Of a DNA stretch of 64,000 nt, positions 24,367-37,485 are shown piece after piece. The notes beneath the pieces are model-generated. The model was not told where the DNA came from and made no database searches. It worked only from the letters and a program-made list of their open reading frames with translations. The position numbers and the translations under genes are program-made. Positions within the stretch are counted from its first letter, which is position 1; each line of letters starts with the position of its first letter. Source of the DNA: Lingula anatina (Eukaryota > Brachiopoda > Lingulata > Lingulida > Lingulidae); contig NW_019773936.1 in NCBI RefSeq assembly GCF_001039355.2, positions 240,829 to 304,828 on the forward strand. Direction: 5' to 3'.

Positions 24367-24438
<72 letters not shown>
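24367..24438. repeat. (TA)36 microsatellite
   Basis: An uninterrupted run of 36 TA dinucleotides. It follows copy 2 of the 1.6-kb duplication and explains why assembly broke at the equivalent point of copy 1. Confidence 0.98.
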
Positions 24439-24439
<1 letters not shown>

Positions 24440-26476
24440 TGTATAGTATATGCAATATCAAGAGTACAGAGTTTGTGTAACGGATACATAATCGAACTAT
24501 CGAGAATTCAGAGGATGTTTAACGGATACATAATCAAACCCGTGAAACCGAAACTTCTTACTTGTTTGAGCTATGCATCTTGCTGTTTGTATATACCACA
24601 ATGCATTTTTCAATATCTCCCTTAATTGGCTTAATTGTATCTCAGCAGATGACAGACAACGTAGTCTAGATTTCATCTATATCATTTTCCTGTTGGGTGC
24701 CTGTATTCACTGAACACGAACCAAGTGAAGTCAGAATTGAAACAAAAGCTGCAATTTGTACACACAAAGCTTCCGTAATTAATATGCTACCCGTATTATC
24801 AGGTCATCCCGCGGTCTTCAAGAAACTGAAGTTTTAGAAGGAAGCACGGAAGTCATGTTAGTTTTGACACTATTTTAGGTCGTCTCATCTCATAATGACC
24901 AGATGTATTAAGTTTCAGTAAGCAGAATTACTTAATAATTGCTTCATTTAATTAATGACTTTTTTGTATGATTTTGTGTGCGTCGCCTTTAAAGCTTGGT
25001 TTCATACAGTAACTCTCTCGATACCACGCATAATATACTTGTAAACAAATGCCAATTCTGTACTTCAACGAAGCATGCACTATCTCTAATCATCACATTC
25101 GTATTGTTATTTATCTTAATTACAAGGTTGGGAAAGCCATTTTCCTGTATGACGTAAGAAATGATGTCGTTTGGAGTATCTTGGATGTTCATTTACACTT
25201 CAAGTCCCATTTGATGTTCTCGTGATGGAGCCTTACCGCGGCTCAATGAGCTCAATGTTTTGGCTCTCAGTCGTTGATTTACTTGGTAATAACGAGTGAA
25301 AGCGTATATTGTCGAGACAGTGAACAAGATTGAACATTCGACCATCCTTTTAGTACTCGTGCTCCCCAAAATAAACGTACATGTACGCGTTTTTTATCAA
25401 CTTTTCGTAGGCAAATTACTTTAAATGTCAACATTTTAGACGAAATACTTTCTTCAATCTGTATGGGGGGGGGGGGAGGGGTGCAAAAGTGATATCTGTT
25501 AATGTCTACCCATGCCTGGCTTCTGCGGTACTGGTTTTCTTAAAACAACGCAGAGTATAATTGTAGTTATGTTTTTTTTTACAACGGCGATACAAATGTT
25601 TATGACATTTAGTGACTATAACATATCTGTGGAAATTTGATTTATAGTTTAACTAAATAGTAACGTACTCTTGGATATTTGTTACGGTATATACGAACAT
25701 TGAACAGGCTTCGTACAGGGGCGTATCCAGAGATATTTTTGACAGTCTTCCAAATTATCTTTGTTAATTCATCCTCTATTTTTGACCGTCTTACGACAGA
25801 AAAAAAAAATAGATACCCGTCAACGTAAACCTAAAAATCTGACGTCTTCTGGAAGACCCAGAAGGCGGCCTCAATTCGCCCCTTCCATATATTGGGGCTG
25901 AGTTTACCAAGGAATCCTATCTAAGAACTTGGTTTTTCTCAAACAACTCATACAACGCTTTGGTTTTCTCGTACAACTCTTTGGTTTTAGTACCACATTT
26001 TAATCGTGCTTGTGACATTGTAAGAGACCCCTGAACGTACCATGATGGCAATATATAATAAACCTCAGTGCCCCAAAGTATGACCATGACGAACGATGTA
26101 AACATTTTCAAATAGAATATATTTTTCAAATCACAGGTTGCGACCGCGTCGTCAAGATGCCATTCATGCGTGTGATTTGTGTATAAAAACACGACCGTAC
26201 GGGATAATTAAGTGTAGACGCGACCCATCGTTGATTGCATCCATCTGTTCTGGTAGTAATCAAGAGTATATGTGCTTTCGTTATTTGCAAAGATCTCACG
26301 AACATAAGCATGACAGACAGATAACGGATTGCAGATCTCAAAGTTTGAAGATTAACTCGATCGACTAGAAGAAATGATCAGGTTACGTACATTTATAACA
26401 GTTACAGCAGACATTCAGAAGAAGAAAATATTGTCGACATTGCACCGCGCAAAACAAAACAAAAAAAAAACACATG

Positions 26477-26478
<2 letters not shown>

Positions 26479-26509
<31 letters not shown>
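26479..26509. repeat. (TG)n microsatellite
   Basis: An uninterrupted TG tract next to an A-rich run. Confidence 0.95.
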
Positions 26510-26511
<2 letters not shown>

Positions 26512-29410
26512 AGTGCGTGTTTGTGCGAGCGCGCTCAAACTATTTCCGTCTTCTGTTGTAAATGCGAGAACAGATACGCAATTATGGCTGTAATTTTGCC
26601 CTTCCTCCTCTGTCTCTCTCTCAATTTGAAGATGCGTGAATGGCCATCAAATCACAATTCCCCATAGTCTATTTCTATCATGCAATTGTCCACAGCGCAG
26701 ATCTCTAAGGTGCTGCTGGAGCGCTCTTAAAAATACATCTAATAGATTTCACATACTTATACTGCCCTAGGTTTGACGGGGACGGGGAATGACAACATAT
26801 GATAGCTCTTACCTTTATGCCAACTGGTGGAGGTGACAGACAGCCCTGGGAGAACGACCGTTACCTTAAAAGTCAAACAAAATCTGAAGTTAATTCTGGT
26901 TAATATAGTCGCTCGGGGGATATCTGGCTGGGCATTGAGCGTTAATATTTAGAGACCCGCGTCATATTAGAGTGACCAAAAGGGTATGTATTCTAGAATT
27001 ATTAGATGACGTGGAGCTTACTACAGAGAGACAGGGGTCGTGTCACAAAATTCCATTTATGTCTCCTCCATCCCAGTGTACCACAAAATTTCATAGCCCC
27101 CATTCACAACAAGAAAAAAGGGAACAAAGGATATTATTTGTTCGAGATTTGGCCAAACAAGGGCGCTTTTATTATATAACCCCACTATCCTAATCATTTT
27201 ACAGGGGCCGTGTCACAAAAGTCCATATGTTTGTCTGCCACTGAATGCCTGACGTAAAATGTGTCGACTTAATTGCGTCAAGCTATTGGCGCGTTTCCAC
27301 AGTAGGGCCTACCAAATATAATATTTCTCGATACCACTCTAATCTGAGGACCGGTTTTTGAAGATCGGCATATCCAAAATGTAACCCTGTTGAACAAAAG
27401 AGCGTAGCCGGCCAAGAACTGGTCTTTCAGACCAAAACAATTGTAATTTTTTTACCTAAGGTCAATAGCAGCGAGCAGAAATAAATGAAATATTGCAGCT
27501 GTTTTACAACGGGAAATATATGGTTTATCTTTCAGACCGATTATAACGTTTACTTTAAAAAGAATTATTACAGATATCTCTTGAGCTGAAGCTGACAAAA
27601 TCATTGTTCTTAACTTTTAGACTCTTTACAGCTCTTTTGTGAAATGGCCCCAGAAGGTATCTAAGCTCATTATACATTGAGGTCAAAACGAACAGTATGA
27701 AATGAGATTGTCAATGTGAAGTTCATTTTGCAAGCATGGGAATTGATCATGAGTGTGTTATCTCCATGTGAACATGTAACCGTACAAGTTCTGAGGATAA
27801 AGAGAGGATTTTAATGTGCCGGGCATATTGTGTTGCTCAGCTAGGATTCCCGTGCATTGCAATGACATACATGGAGTGATGTGATTTTTTTCTCTTTTTT
27901 TTTTGCTAAACTTTATCTCTGTTATTTCCGTCAGGGTCATTAAAAATGTGACTCTCTTATTTTAGTCACACTGTTACCGCAAATATTTTGTGTAATATTT
28001 GTAATTTTTTTAATCGATTTTAATTACTGATGGTCTTTTATACACTCTCTGGCAGAAATGGTGGGGCAAGCAAATATTACACACAATGTGAGTGTCATGA
28101 AATGATTCAGAGAGTCACGTTTTTGTTGAATGGTCCTCTGATGTAGTGCGAAAGCGGCTCGGCTCAGTGTTAGAATAGAACAAACATTGCAATACCATTT
28201 AGAAAAAGACAGCACACTGTATTTTCATTATTAAAAAAATGAACAGGGTTGCAAATTACCCTATATTTGCAAATGTACAAAGAACACGAGACCAAAGTGT
28301 CCCGCTCATGAATGATCAAATTGTAACTACGTAGTGCTTATGTTAAGTGCGAAATAATACAGGAGACATTATACGGTACTCTGCTTACTTACTAGTGAAG
28401 ATTTTTAAGGACGTATTTGACTTACCCCAACATAGCCTTCTGCTCCTCGGTTACAACTGTTTTCTAACGCGATTGCTCTATTCTGTGATGATAGCCCCCT
28501 ACCGACAGCACGTCACTGAACATCAGGAGCCATTTGCAGTTTCGGTTCATTATGGCCCCTATAGCTTACATAAGGTATGAGCAGTTTCGAGGAATCCATG
28601 CAAAGCAACTGAGTATGGCTCAATTTAAAAGGAATATGAAACCATTTCTTCGCCTCGGTAATTGCCTAAGATCCCTTGGACTCCGAGTTGTCCGTGGCAA
28701 TAAATTATTTCCATTAATTTGTTGGAAAGAAATGAGAATATCACCATTGTAGTCAATTGCAGAATTGCTTTCAATTGTTGCTGGAGATTAAAAGGTTGCT
28801 GATTGGAATTGGAAGACGTAAAACAGAAGTGTAATCCACCTAAAGTGATTAGGTGTTAAACACGGAGTGGAGCAGAATGGCTGCCAATTCGAATAGTACC
28901 GATTCCATTATACTCATTATACTTGCATTGTAACAATGCCCTCTATTTTATATGAAAGTTATAAATACCAGTTCGACAAACACTCTAAAAGAGATTTTTC
29001 TCACAAAAAGGCTGATTCAGTTCTGTCAGACATTTGGGTTTTAACGTTGGGAAGGTAATCACGGCAGACCGAAAATGTAGATATTGCCATGCAAACATTA
29101 GATAGCACTCTAAGAAATGCAAGATATCACTAAATATGATGCAAAGAGTCTCCCTTTGGCAATATTGATAAAGCATCAACCGAGTTCACTTTGTACATGT
29201 TGTACCTCAGTGTCTTTATCCTGTAAGCTGAGAAATCCTCACGGATCCTTTGCATCTGATTTGCCGTAGACTCCAATAAAATAATACTGATTCCAATGCA
29301 CATTTCATTCGTTTAATTCGTGACAGATGATTCAAACTGAAACCATCAAATGTACTGTATGCATCGAATGGGTATTTTTACAAAGTCGATACCGTCAAAT
29401 CTTCATTTTT

Positions 29411-29412
<2 letters not shown>

Positions 29413-29450
<38 letters not shown>
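29413..29450. repeat. (AT)n microsatellite
   Basis: An uninterrupted AT tract. Confidence 0.95.
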
Positions 29451-29453
<3 letters not shown>

Positions 29454-29716
29454 GCCATTTACTTTAATCCACATTAGGAGATTCCACTGGCACATACGTG
29501 ACGTTAAACCTTACGTAACAGCTTTTTGTTGCTTATTTAAAAATAGCTCGTGCCCGAAGTAACCGATAATGAAATATATATCATAATAATAAGAATAATA
29601 ATTATCATTATTATCCAAAAGGGATCATACAGCAATTCTAATTATGGATATGTTTGGCAAATATGGACATGTTTTTAACATTACATACTCATATTTTTCG
29701 GCATTGGGCATTTAAA

Positions 29717-29738
29717 CTCTCTCTCTCTCTCTCACACA

Positions 29739-29776
<38 letters not shown>
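29717..29776. repeat. Compound (CT)n(CA)n microsatellite
   Basis: A CT tract passes directly into a CA tract with one TA interruption. Confidence 0.95.
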
Positions 29777-29778
<2 letters not shown>

Positions 29779-30560
29779 AATCATCGCAGGAATACCCGGC
29801 ATGTAATACGATATTCAAGGTAGATGTGTTTTCACGTGTTTATAAAGGTGTCTCAATAACTGATTTGCCAATGAACGAGAGGGCTATTTATTTTTAGTCA
29901 TTTAACCGACAACCACCTTCTCTGAACGGACAATACCATATCCTGAGTTTTATTGCGACTCACTTCCTAAACAATGAGCGAGCCTTTTGTATCGTGGGAA
30001 AAATTATCTAAAATATTCAGGGCTTTGTTATATGAGGCCACGGTATAAGTAATATAAATTAGGTTGGCAAGTTGTTATATTGATCTTTGTTTTGGCTTTG
30101 TTGACAACCGAGTTAGGATTTGGATGCTATATCGTTTTAAATAATACCATACAAGAATATTCGAAAAACCAGCTGTAGACTTAAGGAACTTATATACATT
30201 GTAGGCCTACATGTACTAATACATACAGGTATATAGTGACACTCGGATATTCCAGACGACTTGAACTCAATTTGCACTGGTTATTATACTTAGAACCGAC
30301 GGGCATGAACTCAGCGAATCTGGATATTACATTTACTGGGGGACTTGATAAACAGAAGATTATCTACAATATGGCGTTTATATATGCACGGTAAATCTTC
30401 CTGGAATTCAGGAAAATCTTCCTTCATTTGTACTTTTCCGCCATTCCAAGTTTAACTTTTTGATTGATTTCATTTACTCATCCATTCACTCATTTTTTAT
30501 AAAGATATTCTTGGACATAATATTAGTTATTTGGAAAGACTGAAACGTACGTGGCATGGG

Positions 30561-32573
30561 TTGTTTTTCCAAACGTTATCATTGTTATTGGCTGCTATTA
30601 TCAGATTTCTCTGATTGAGGAAATTGGAGCGTCAACAAAATGTCATGCCAATCACACGAGTGAGATGTCAATTAGCGAGTCTAATAACACCTTATTAAAA
30701 GGCAGATTGAGATGAGGCAAGGGGCTCTACTTGAATATGTAATCCAGATTATGGCCTCGAAAACAAATTGCAGAGTGCCCGAAGCTTTGTTATTAACGCA
30801 GGCATTCGACGGTGAGCAATGGGAGAAAAAAAAACGTCTGCGGCTTTAGAAGGGTAGGTTGCATTAAATCTCTAACAAGGTCAATATCCGGACCTTCGAC
30901 ATAGAGGCTGAAGCAAAATTGGCCTTGGTTTGCAAAATGATAACAGATAAAGATTGATAGCAGCTTACGATTAAGAAGAAGATTAATTTTACTACCTACA
31001 GTACGCCGCGTGATATAAAAGCATTTTCAGAAAATTAATAACTCCAACAGCATGGTTTTCATCACTGTTTATCATTTATCAATAATTTTAAATAAACTTA
31101 TAAATAAATTAAAGTTATACGATGTTTGTGATTTATTAAATTGGATATCATTTTATGAAAAAAATCCCTCCTGTAGTTGAATCGGTGCCTTAGTGTTATG
31201 ACAATATCACATTTTGTATGATGGTATTACATTACTTAATATTTGTCTAATAGAATGCATTTTATTTTGAATAGACTGTGTATTTGACGATGAGCACAAA
31301 AATAGGAATATGCAAAAAACACATAATTAGTCTACAGCTATATAAACATAAACATATACATATACCCTGTAGGCTTAAAACAAGTGTAATAATGCCAATC
31401 TCCTCTCAAGACGCCGTTCCAGGGCGCAAACAGTCACAATTAACTCAAACATGCTTATATTAATAATGCATTATTTTAATTGTGTATTAAAATACATTAT
31501 TAATACAGTTAATTCATTTTTATCTTTATTCATTTGTATTTACTCTCCCTTATACCAAACAGATAAATAATATTACCATTTGCTTTTAACACCTATACAA
31601 CGTTTCAAAAGAAATTTCAGGCTGCAAAATGCACAAAATATTACATCGTGGTTATATGCGAATGCAGTAGAGCTATTAAACTGCCAGATGCACCATTTCA
31701 ATCTCATTCCCATGGCGGCCACATTTTATACGGGATAGTACATGTAATTGCATCGCTTACAACGGGTGCACAACAATGCCTTTGGGACATCATAACATTG
31801 CTTTCAGAAGACATGCAAGAGGAGTATTGAAGAAATGACACCGCTTCGAACCACTATATGTCACTGTTGCCTCGACGGGGTGAATCCAGTTGGTTTAAAT
31901 CTAATCATGGTTACACACAACAAAAATCAATTTGTAATTTCTTCTCATTCATATCATTTTAAGATATCGATATTTATGGGCCGTAAATATTGTTAGACTG
32001 AAGTGAAGGATCATTTCTCTTTACGTGATTATCTTCATGATTTCACTACGGATGAAAGAATCTCTCCCGCATAGATATCTGCAAATGCAAGATAAAATAC
32101 GTTTCCGATTATTGGTAGTTCGAATTTTTGTTTTAACAGCATATGCGACTACCAGTTAGAAGGTCGCTAACACCATTCTGTATGTTCCTTAGTTAAGTTA
32201 AGATCTAATTACTAATCGATCCAACGATGATGTATTTTGTAATAAATTGTAAGCATGTGATAAGGTATGTCATACGTTTTTTTTTTCTATTGTTGAATAA
32301 AAGTTAAAATATTTTTAAAAGATTAAAATTCTGTTTTGAGAAAATTCTGATTTTCATATACTCATCTCTCTTTAAACATGAAAATCCCTCAATATCCGCC
32401 AATGGTTTTGGTTTAAGCAAGCTCCCATTAGAAGAGGAAATCATTACAAAACGTTCAAACGTGTAAAATCAATTGCGACGATGCGCATTTTGAGAAAAAA
32501 CATATTTGGCAAATAATATTCTGCAACGAAGATACCTTTTTTGTCTGCTGAACGTGGTTTACAGGTGGTATGA
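30561..32573. other. Gene-free stretch, partly complex sequence
   Basis: No exon recognised. The part at about 30570-30840 is unusually free of simple repeats and rich in homeodomain-like and GATA-like words (TCAATTAG, TTATTAA, TTATCAG), so it could be regulatory. This is inference only. An AT-rich imperfect hairpin lies at about 31457-31507. Confidence 0.35.
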
Positions 32574-32846
32574 CAAGGGTAGACCCAGAATTTGAAGGGG
32601 GGTCCGTTCTTTCACGAATGACAGTCCTCAGATTCGAAGCGTGGTGGGGTTCGGGGCCCGCTGAATGACCCCAGAATACTTGTTGGTGTTTTGGAGGGCA
32701 AACGGTGTTATTTGAAAGGGTTAAGAACTATAAATCAGTAAGTCAAAATTCTAATTTCAAGAGGGGAACATTAGTGTGATTTTTTTTCAGAAACCGAAGA
32801 GAGGTCAGGACCCCCCCTGACCCCCCTCTAAATCCACGACTGACCT
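32574..32846. mobile_element. Possible short DNA-transposon fragment
   Basis: The ends form an imperfect inverted repeat: GACCCAGAATTTGAAGGGGG on the left against CCCCCTCTAAATCCACGAC on the right. The 'G-GATCCAGAATTT...GGGGG' style of terminus is common in non-autonomous hAT elements of invertebrates. No target-site duplication was securely identified and there is no transposase frame. Confidence 0.4.
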
Positions 32847-35225
32847 TTGACGGAATTCCTTTATTATTGAACATTCATCCCCCACTCCTTGATTAGTCCA
32901 GGCTATTCCAAAACTGTACCCTTATAAGAGTTTCTTTACTTGCAATACCCAGCAATATTTATTCTGTCATATTATACTGTCACATGTCACACGCTTTAAT
33001 AAACCTATTTTCAGGTACTTTCATAAGCTCGAATTAGTACTTAAACATGAAGCCATTTATATAGTGACGGCAATATTACTCCAAATCAGTTCGAATGTAC
33101 TCAGCAAGTAAGTAACAGACATAAAATACTGGTGATAAGGTTACATTATTTTCCAAGAAAGCCATTACTGAAGCATGTACATACATGTCATTATTTAAAA
33201 TGACTTCGCGAATGATTCTTTGCGACATTTCTTTGGAGCATGTTACTTTTTTTTTCGAAATAAAGAAGTAACTACTCAAAAAAGTAACTACACAAGAAAT
33301 ACACATTTTACGCGAAATTAATATGCAAAGAGTGTTTGGATGATCATGTGATATTAAGGCTTTAAAATTTTTAACAACATTTTGAAATGGTCACTTAAAT
33401 AACCCTTGTCCCAATACCTAAATTTTGACTGCGTGATGAGCACGCAAAGAAAGCTTGTTCATGTTAGTCGGGGACAAATCCCACACACGGACGTTTTCTT
33501 TAATCATGCAGGTACGGCGTCTCCTATAACTTATATGGGGCACATGCATGCCTTCATCACAGAATGCCATACAGTATAGTTTTCCTCTCTATACCATGAA
33601 TGTGTTATCTGACCAGCGGGACTCATTGTATGTGGATAGGTTACAAGGATATATGTCACAACTCGTCTCCACTGGCACAATATTCCCCAACACCCATGCA
33701 CAATGCCCTGTTATGATAACATCATTGGTATTCTAAACAGATGTAACCGGTAAAAAATCATGTGGCGGGTTCAGTGCATAGGTCCAATGTTTTTACTCTG
33801 ATGATTGACATTAATTAAAGAATGAAATAAAGACATACGCTCTGAAAACTATTCTGCACTTGTCGTAGTATACATGTACCTCTCTGTCGTGATTATAAAG
33901 TGTTTGTCGTATGACTACTAATAATTGTATCATTCTTCATTTTTCTACTGGAATATTACCTGCTACATTTAAGTAGCGCTTAGTCGTGTTTTGAAAATAA
34001 ATCATTTTTCAGAACTTCCCTTATCTTTTCATCTTATATGACACAGAAAAAAACAACTTGAAAAATATCATCCCACGCTCAAAAAGGGAAGTATAGTCTG
34101 TCTGAATGATGAGTAACGCGGCTTACATATATTTTCAGTTAGTGTCAGGCAATTGGTGCGCGCATGCGCTTCGTGCAGCCAACAGTCTTTTCCAAGAGAA
34201 GTGTGTCACTTAGATGCTACACCTGGCTCATCGTTCGTTTCAGACTATAGCGGATAATGTAACCGTAACAGTTTGAATTAGGAATAGCCAACTTAAGTTC
34301 CGGTTAACAATCCCGCGTCTTGGGAGGCATCTAAGGTAGGTATACATGAAGGAAATATTACGTTAAAATACACATAAGCTGCAGTATAAATAGCATATGC
34401 GTCATACATTTTACATGCACTAGTTGTAAATAAAACCGTTTTGCCCGTAATATCCAAAAGGTTACGTAGAGACAAGGATGTTTGTCATCTTTTCATGTGT
34501 TTCTAAATATAGATTTCAATTCTTGAGTCAGGGCAGACTGAGATGCACCTTTGGTGTGAAATGATCCATTTATAAATCATGAACGTGTCATGTGTTTTCC
34601 CTGAGGAAAATATCAATAAGTACACAAACATAAACATGCACTGGCACAAGGCAAGGCAAGACATCCAATCCCAAGTCTATATATATATACTCAAATTTTA
34701 AAATTGAAAATATCCTCTAGATATACCGGGTATACATGTTAATGTTTATATAAGTGATAAAATGTTTAAGGCCCAAATAAAAATTGACAGAAAAATATAC
34801 GGACTTGACTCATTTGTATGTAGAGTTGAAATTGTTTTATTGTAAATTATATTATTCGACCCCATTCCTCGATAAACCTGTAAACATTGGATGGTCTACC
34901 TGTTCATTCTTAATGTCAGATTTAAAATAACGACTATAAACCTGCAAGGTGTATTGGAATAATGTGGTTGCTACAATGTAAGTGCAGCGTTTATTTTACG
35001 TCGAAAAAACAAACATTGCTCATTCTACGTACTAGCCTAATACTCCCTTCGCAAACATTAGAGTCTTCTCTTGAGTTATGGAGAATGAGATGTAATCTTA
35101 CTAAGAAGGTTAATCATTACAAGCAAGGTAGATAGTGTTTCTCTTTCTACTGGTAAATATGAACATATAAATTTCTTTCGTGTACATGTACAACTTCAAC
35201 ACAGTGAGTTCCAATTTTTAATTAA

Positions 35226-35226
<1 letters not shown>

Positions 35227-35267
<41 letters not shown>
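35227..35267. repeat. (ATT)n microsatellite
   Basis: An uninterrupted trinucleotide tract. Confidence 0.95.
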
Positions 35268-35508
35268 ACATAAGCCACGAAGATCAGTATATTATAAATA
35301 CCAGATTCACTTTCATAGTTCACACGCATGTCCCACTCGCCCACTATCCCTCATGCAACGATATGAAGTCTTCACGTACGCACGATATTTAAGATCAAAA
35401 AGCGACCTAAAATGCAAAGTTCAACATACACTGTTCTCATGAACTGGTGCGGTTTTATAGTCAAATTCAAGGGGTCGGTGGTTTGACATTCTGTGCACTG
35501 GGGAGTCG

Positions 35509-35582
35509 CCCCCCCCCCCCCCCCCATTCCTCTCTCTCTCTCTCTTCGACCGAGCAGGTTTATCCCCGCCTCCCCCCCCCCC
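35509..35582. repeat. C-rich / CT low-complexity tract
   Basis: A poly-C run, then (CT)n, then a second poly-C run. It lies immediately left of the TRIM duplication unit. Confidence 0.9.
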
Positions 35583-35668
35583 GCAATGTCATAGGGGTTC
35601 TTATAATAAAAGTGATTTCCCAATGGACTCTGAACTTACAACAAGGCTCACAGTTAAGTACATTTACC

Positions 35669-35683
35669 ATGGCACGTCCAGAT
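35669..35683 (+). promoter_or_regulatory. Candidate 5' exon end with upstream ORF start, TRIM copy 1
   Basis: ATGGCACGTCCAGAT is followed by the consensus donor GTAAGTG at 35684. Splicing to the acceptor TTTTCCAG at 36094 would give a 17-codon upstream ORF whose TAA (36131-36133) ends two bases before the main ATG. The same arrangement exists in copy 2. That this exon is transcribed is inferred from conservation and splice signals. Confidence 0.5.
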
Positions 35684-36135
35684 GTAAGTGTCTTATATAT
35701 AATGTATATTATAACTGTTGATATAACGCAGAGCCTGATAGACCGCTCTACTTTCTAAATATATAACCGATGAACGTTATCAATCAGGATACATGCGTTC
35801 TCACTGACATGTGATATTCTTGACACATGTATATTTAAAATATGATAAGGTGTTCGTCAAGCGCTTAATCTGCAACATTTTGCTTTGTCGGTTAAATCCC
35901 TGCGGAAATCCAGCATACAGGTACATGTATATGCAACTGGTTTATCTGGTGCTCATTTACCATGTTGTTGTGTAAGAGAACAATAGTGATACAAATTTCG
36001 GCTTTTTGTTTGCCTAACTAAAGTTCTTTTGTTTGATCAGTCATCCTCAATTCATGATCATCCATTTATTTTTTCTTTTATTCTCATTTTCCAGGATTTT
36101 GTACTTAAGCAACAACCAAAGAGTGGACTTTAAAA

Positions 36136-37485
36136 ATGGCAACAAGCAGCCTGGACCAGTCCCTGAATACTGCGCTCACCTGTTCGGTATGTTTGGACCT
36201 TTATAAAGACCCGAGAACTCTACCATGTCAGCATATCTTCTGTTTGGCATGTCTTAGCGGCATTATGAAGGCGGACAGGTCAGTTTGCTGTCCAATTTGT
36301 AGAGAGATAGTCAGACTTGGAGCCACGGGTACAGCCAGCTTGCCAAAAAGTTTACTGGCGGCGGGACTCGTTGGAAACCTTCAAGGGCGCCCTGTAAGTC
36401 ACGCCACATCAGGAAATGCCCGAGAAAACCAAAGGAGGATAAGGCGGTGTCAAAAGCACCCGACGGAAGAGATTTCTTTATTTTGCAGAAAAGACAGCGC
36501 CCTGATTTGTTTGCAATGTCTGGCACTAAGACACAAAAAACATAAATTTACGACAGTTAAGGAAGCTGCCGCTGACAGGCGCACTTCCCTTTACAAGTGT
36601 ATTTCAGATATACTGCCATTAGCCACAGCTTATGACAAAGCACACGAAGAACTCGAGGACATAATAAGCACGTGCCAAAATGAAAAAGATTCCATAAGCC
36701 AACAAATCAACAACAAAGTTGAAAGTTTGTGCAGTTTAATTAGAAAACAAGGAGACGATTTGCTAAAGACTGTTGATGAAATATATGCACATGAAATGGA
36801 GCCGTTTTTCACCGGAAGGGCATTGATCAACAGAATCCGTGACCGTATAAAAGACACACGACAAAGCGGGGAAGACTCAATTAAAAATGACTCAGATTTA
36901 GACTTTATAGAGCATCAGCCTCAACTATGTAGTGACCTCATTAAACTAAAAAAGGAAACAATCTTGCCTCCATCAACTGCCAAAGGATTTAAAGTTACTT
37001 TCGTGCCAAAAGTTTTGAAGAGTTTCGATGAAGAACCGACCACCGCTGGGTTAAGACGAAAGGTTTCGCCCAAGAAAACCTACACAACAACGAACCTTGA
37101 AAAAGAAAGTAATAATCTAACAGGTAAACTCGTTCTCAGTAAGCCGTCCTCTTTAAAGGCTTGGATGGATAGTGCTTCACATGCAGTCCCATTTGCAAGT
37201 CTACAAAGGCCACACAGCATAGGTGGAATGCTAGATATTCTTGGCCACAAAGAGGATGAACAACAATTAGCAAGTGAAGACATTGCGTCTACCTCAAGCA
37301 CCCCAATGCGACGAGCGCAAAGCGTTTCCGCCGTACGCAGGGTGCAAGACACTAGACATGGGGACGTTACACAAAGGCAAACCAGTCAAATGCCAATCGA
37401 TGAATTTGTAGCTGCATATATTGATACAAGGAACAGCACTGCCGGATGCTCCCAAACGCCAAATGCTCCGGAGTCAGATGAATAA
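36136..37485 (+). CDS. TRIM-like RING/B-box protein, copy 1
   Basis: A single coding exon of 449 residues. The exon opens at an acceptor (TTTTCCAG, exon from 36095), leaving a 41-base 5' UTR part, and the start context AAAATGG is good. A C3HC4 RING spans residues 16-55 (C16-x2-C19, C31, H33, C36-x2-C39, C52-x2-C55). A B-box type 2 spans 105-136 (C105-x2-H108, C117, C125-x2-C128, H133, H136). A charged, probably coiled-coil region covers about 143-245. All zinc ligands are present, so a ubiquitin E3 ligase role is likely. The last 170 residues are polar, Ser/Thr-rich and match no B30.2/SPRY, NHL or filamin domain. They contain three R-x-x-S sites (S361, S396, S417) and a conserved SQMPIDEF tail motif. 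The neighbouring gene at 39868 is a tandem paralogue. I cannot assign orthology to a named TRIM. Confidence 0.92.
   Translation: MATSSLDQSLNTALTCSVCLDLYKDPRTLPCQHIFCLACLSGIMKADRSVCCPICREIVRLGATGTASLPKSLLAAGLVGNLQGRPVSHATSGNARENQRRIRRCQKHPTEEISLFCRKDSALICLQCLALRHKKHKFTTVKEAAADRRTSLYKCISDILPLATAYDKAHEELEDIISTCQNEKDSISQQINNKVESLCSLIRKQGDDLLKTVDEIYAHEMEPFFTGRALINRIRDRIKDTRQSGEDSIKNDSDLDFIEHQPQLCSDLIKLKKETILPPSTAKGFKVTFVPKVLKSFDEEPTTAGLRRKVSPKKTYTTTNLEKESNNLTGKLVLSKPSSLKAWMDSASHAVPFASLQRPHSIGGMLDILGHKEDEQQLASEDIASTSSTPMRRAQSVSAVRRVQDTRHGDVTQRQTSQMPIDEFVAAYIDTRNSTAGCSQTPNAPESDE

Larger units (their letters stand above)
24439..30560. other. Gene-free stretch with microsatellites
   Basis: No supported coding exon. 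It holds a G-rich run at about 25465-25482, (TG)n at 26479-26509, (AT)n at 29413-29450 and compound CT/CA at 29717-29776. CAGGGGCGTATCCAG at 25716 resembles the terminus of hAT-type elements, but no matching far end was found. Confidence 0.5.
32847..35617. other. Gene-free stretch upstream of the TRIM pair
   Basis: No supported exon. It contains an (ATT)n tract at 35227-35267 and C-rich and CT runs at 35509-35582 just before the duplicated TRIM unit begins. Confidence 0.5.

Noticed and set aside
24240-24625. Tyr-Ile repeat proteins
   Set aside because: These are translations of the (TA)n microsatellite.
25716-25900. Possible hAT element starting CAGGGGCGTATCCAG
   Set aside because: Only one end is visible. 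No matching inverted terminus or target-site duplication was found, so it is not listed as an element.
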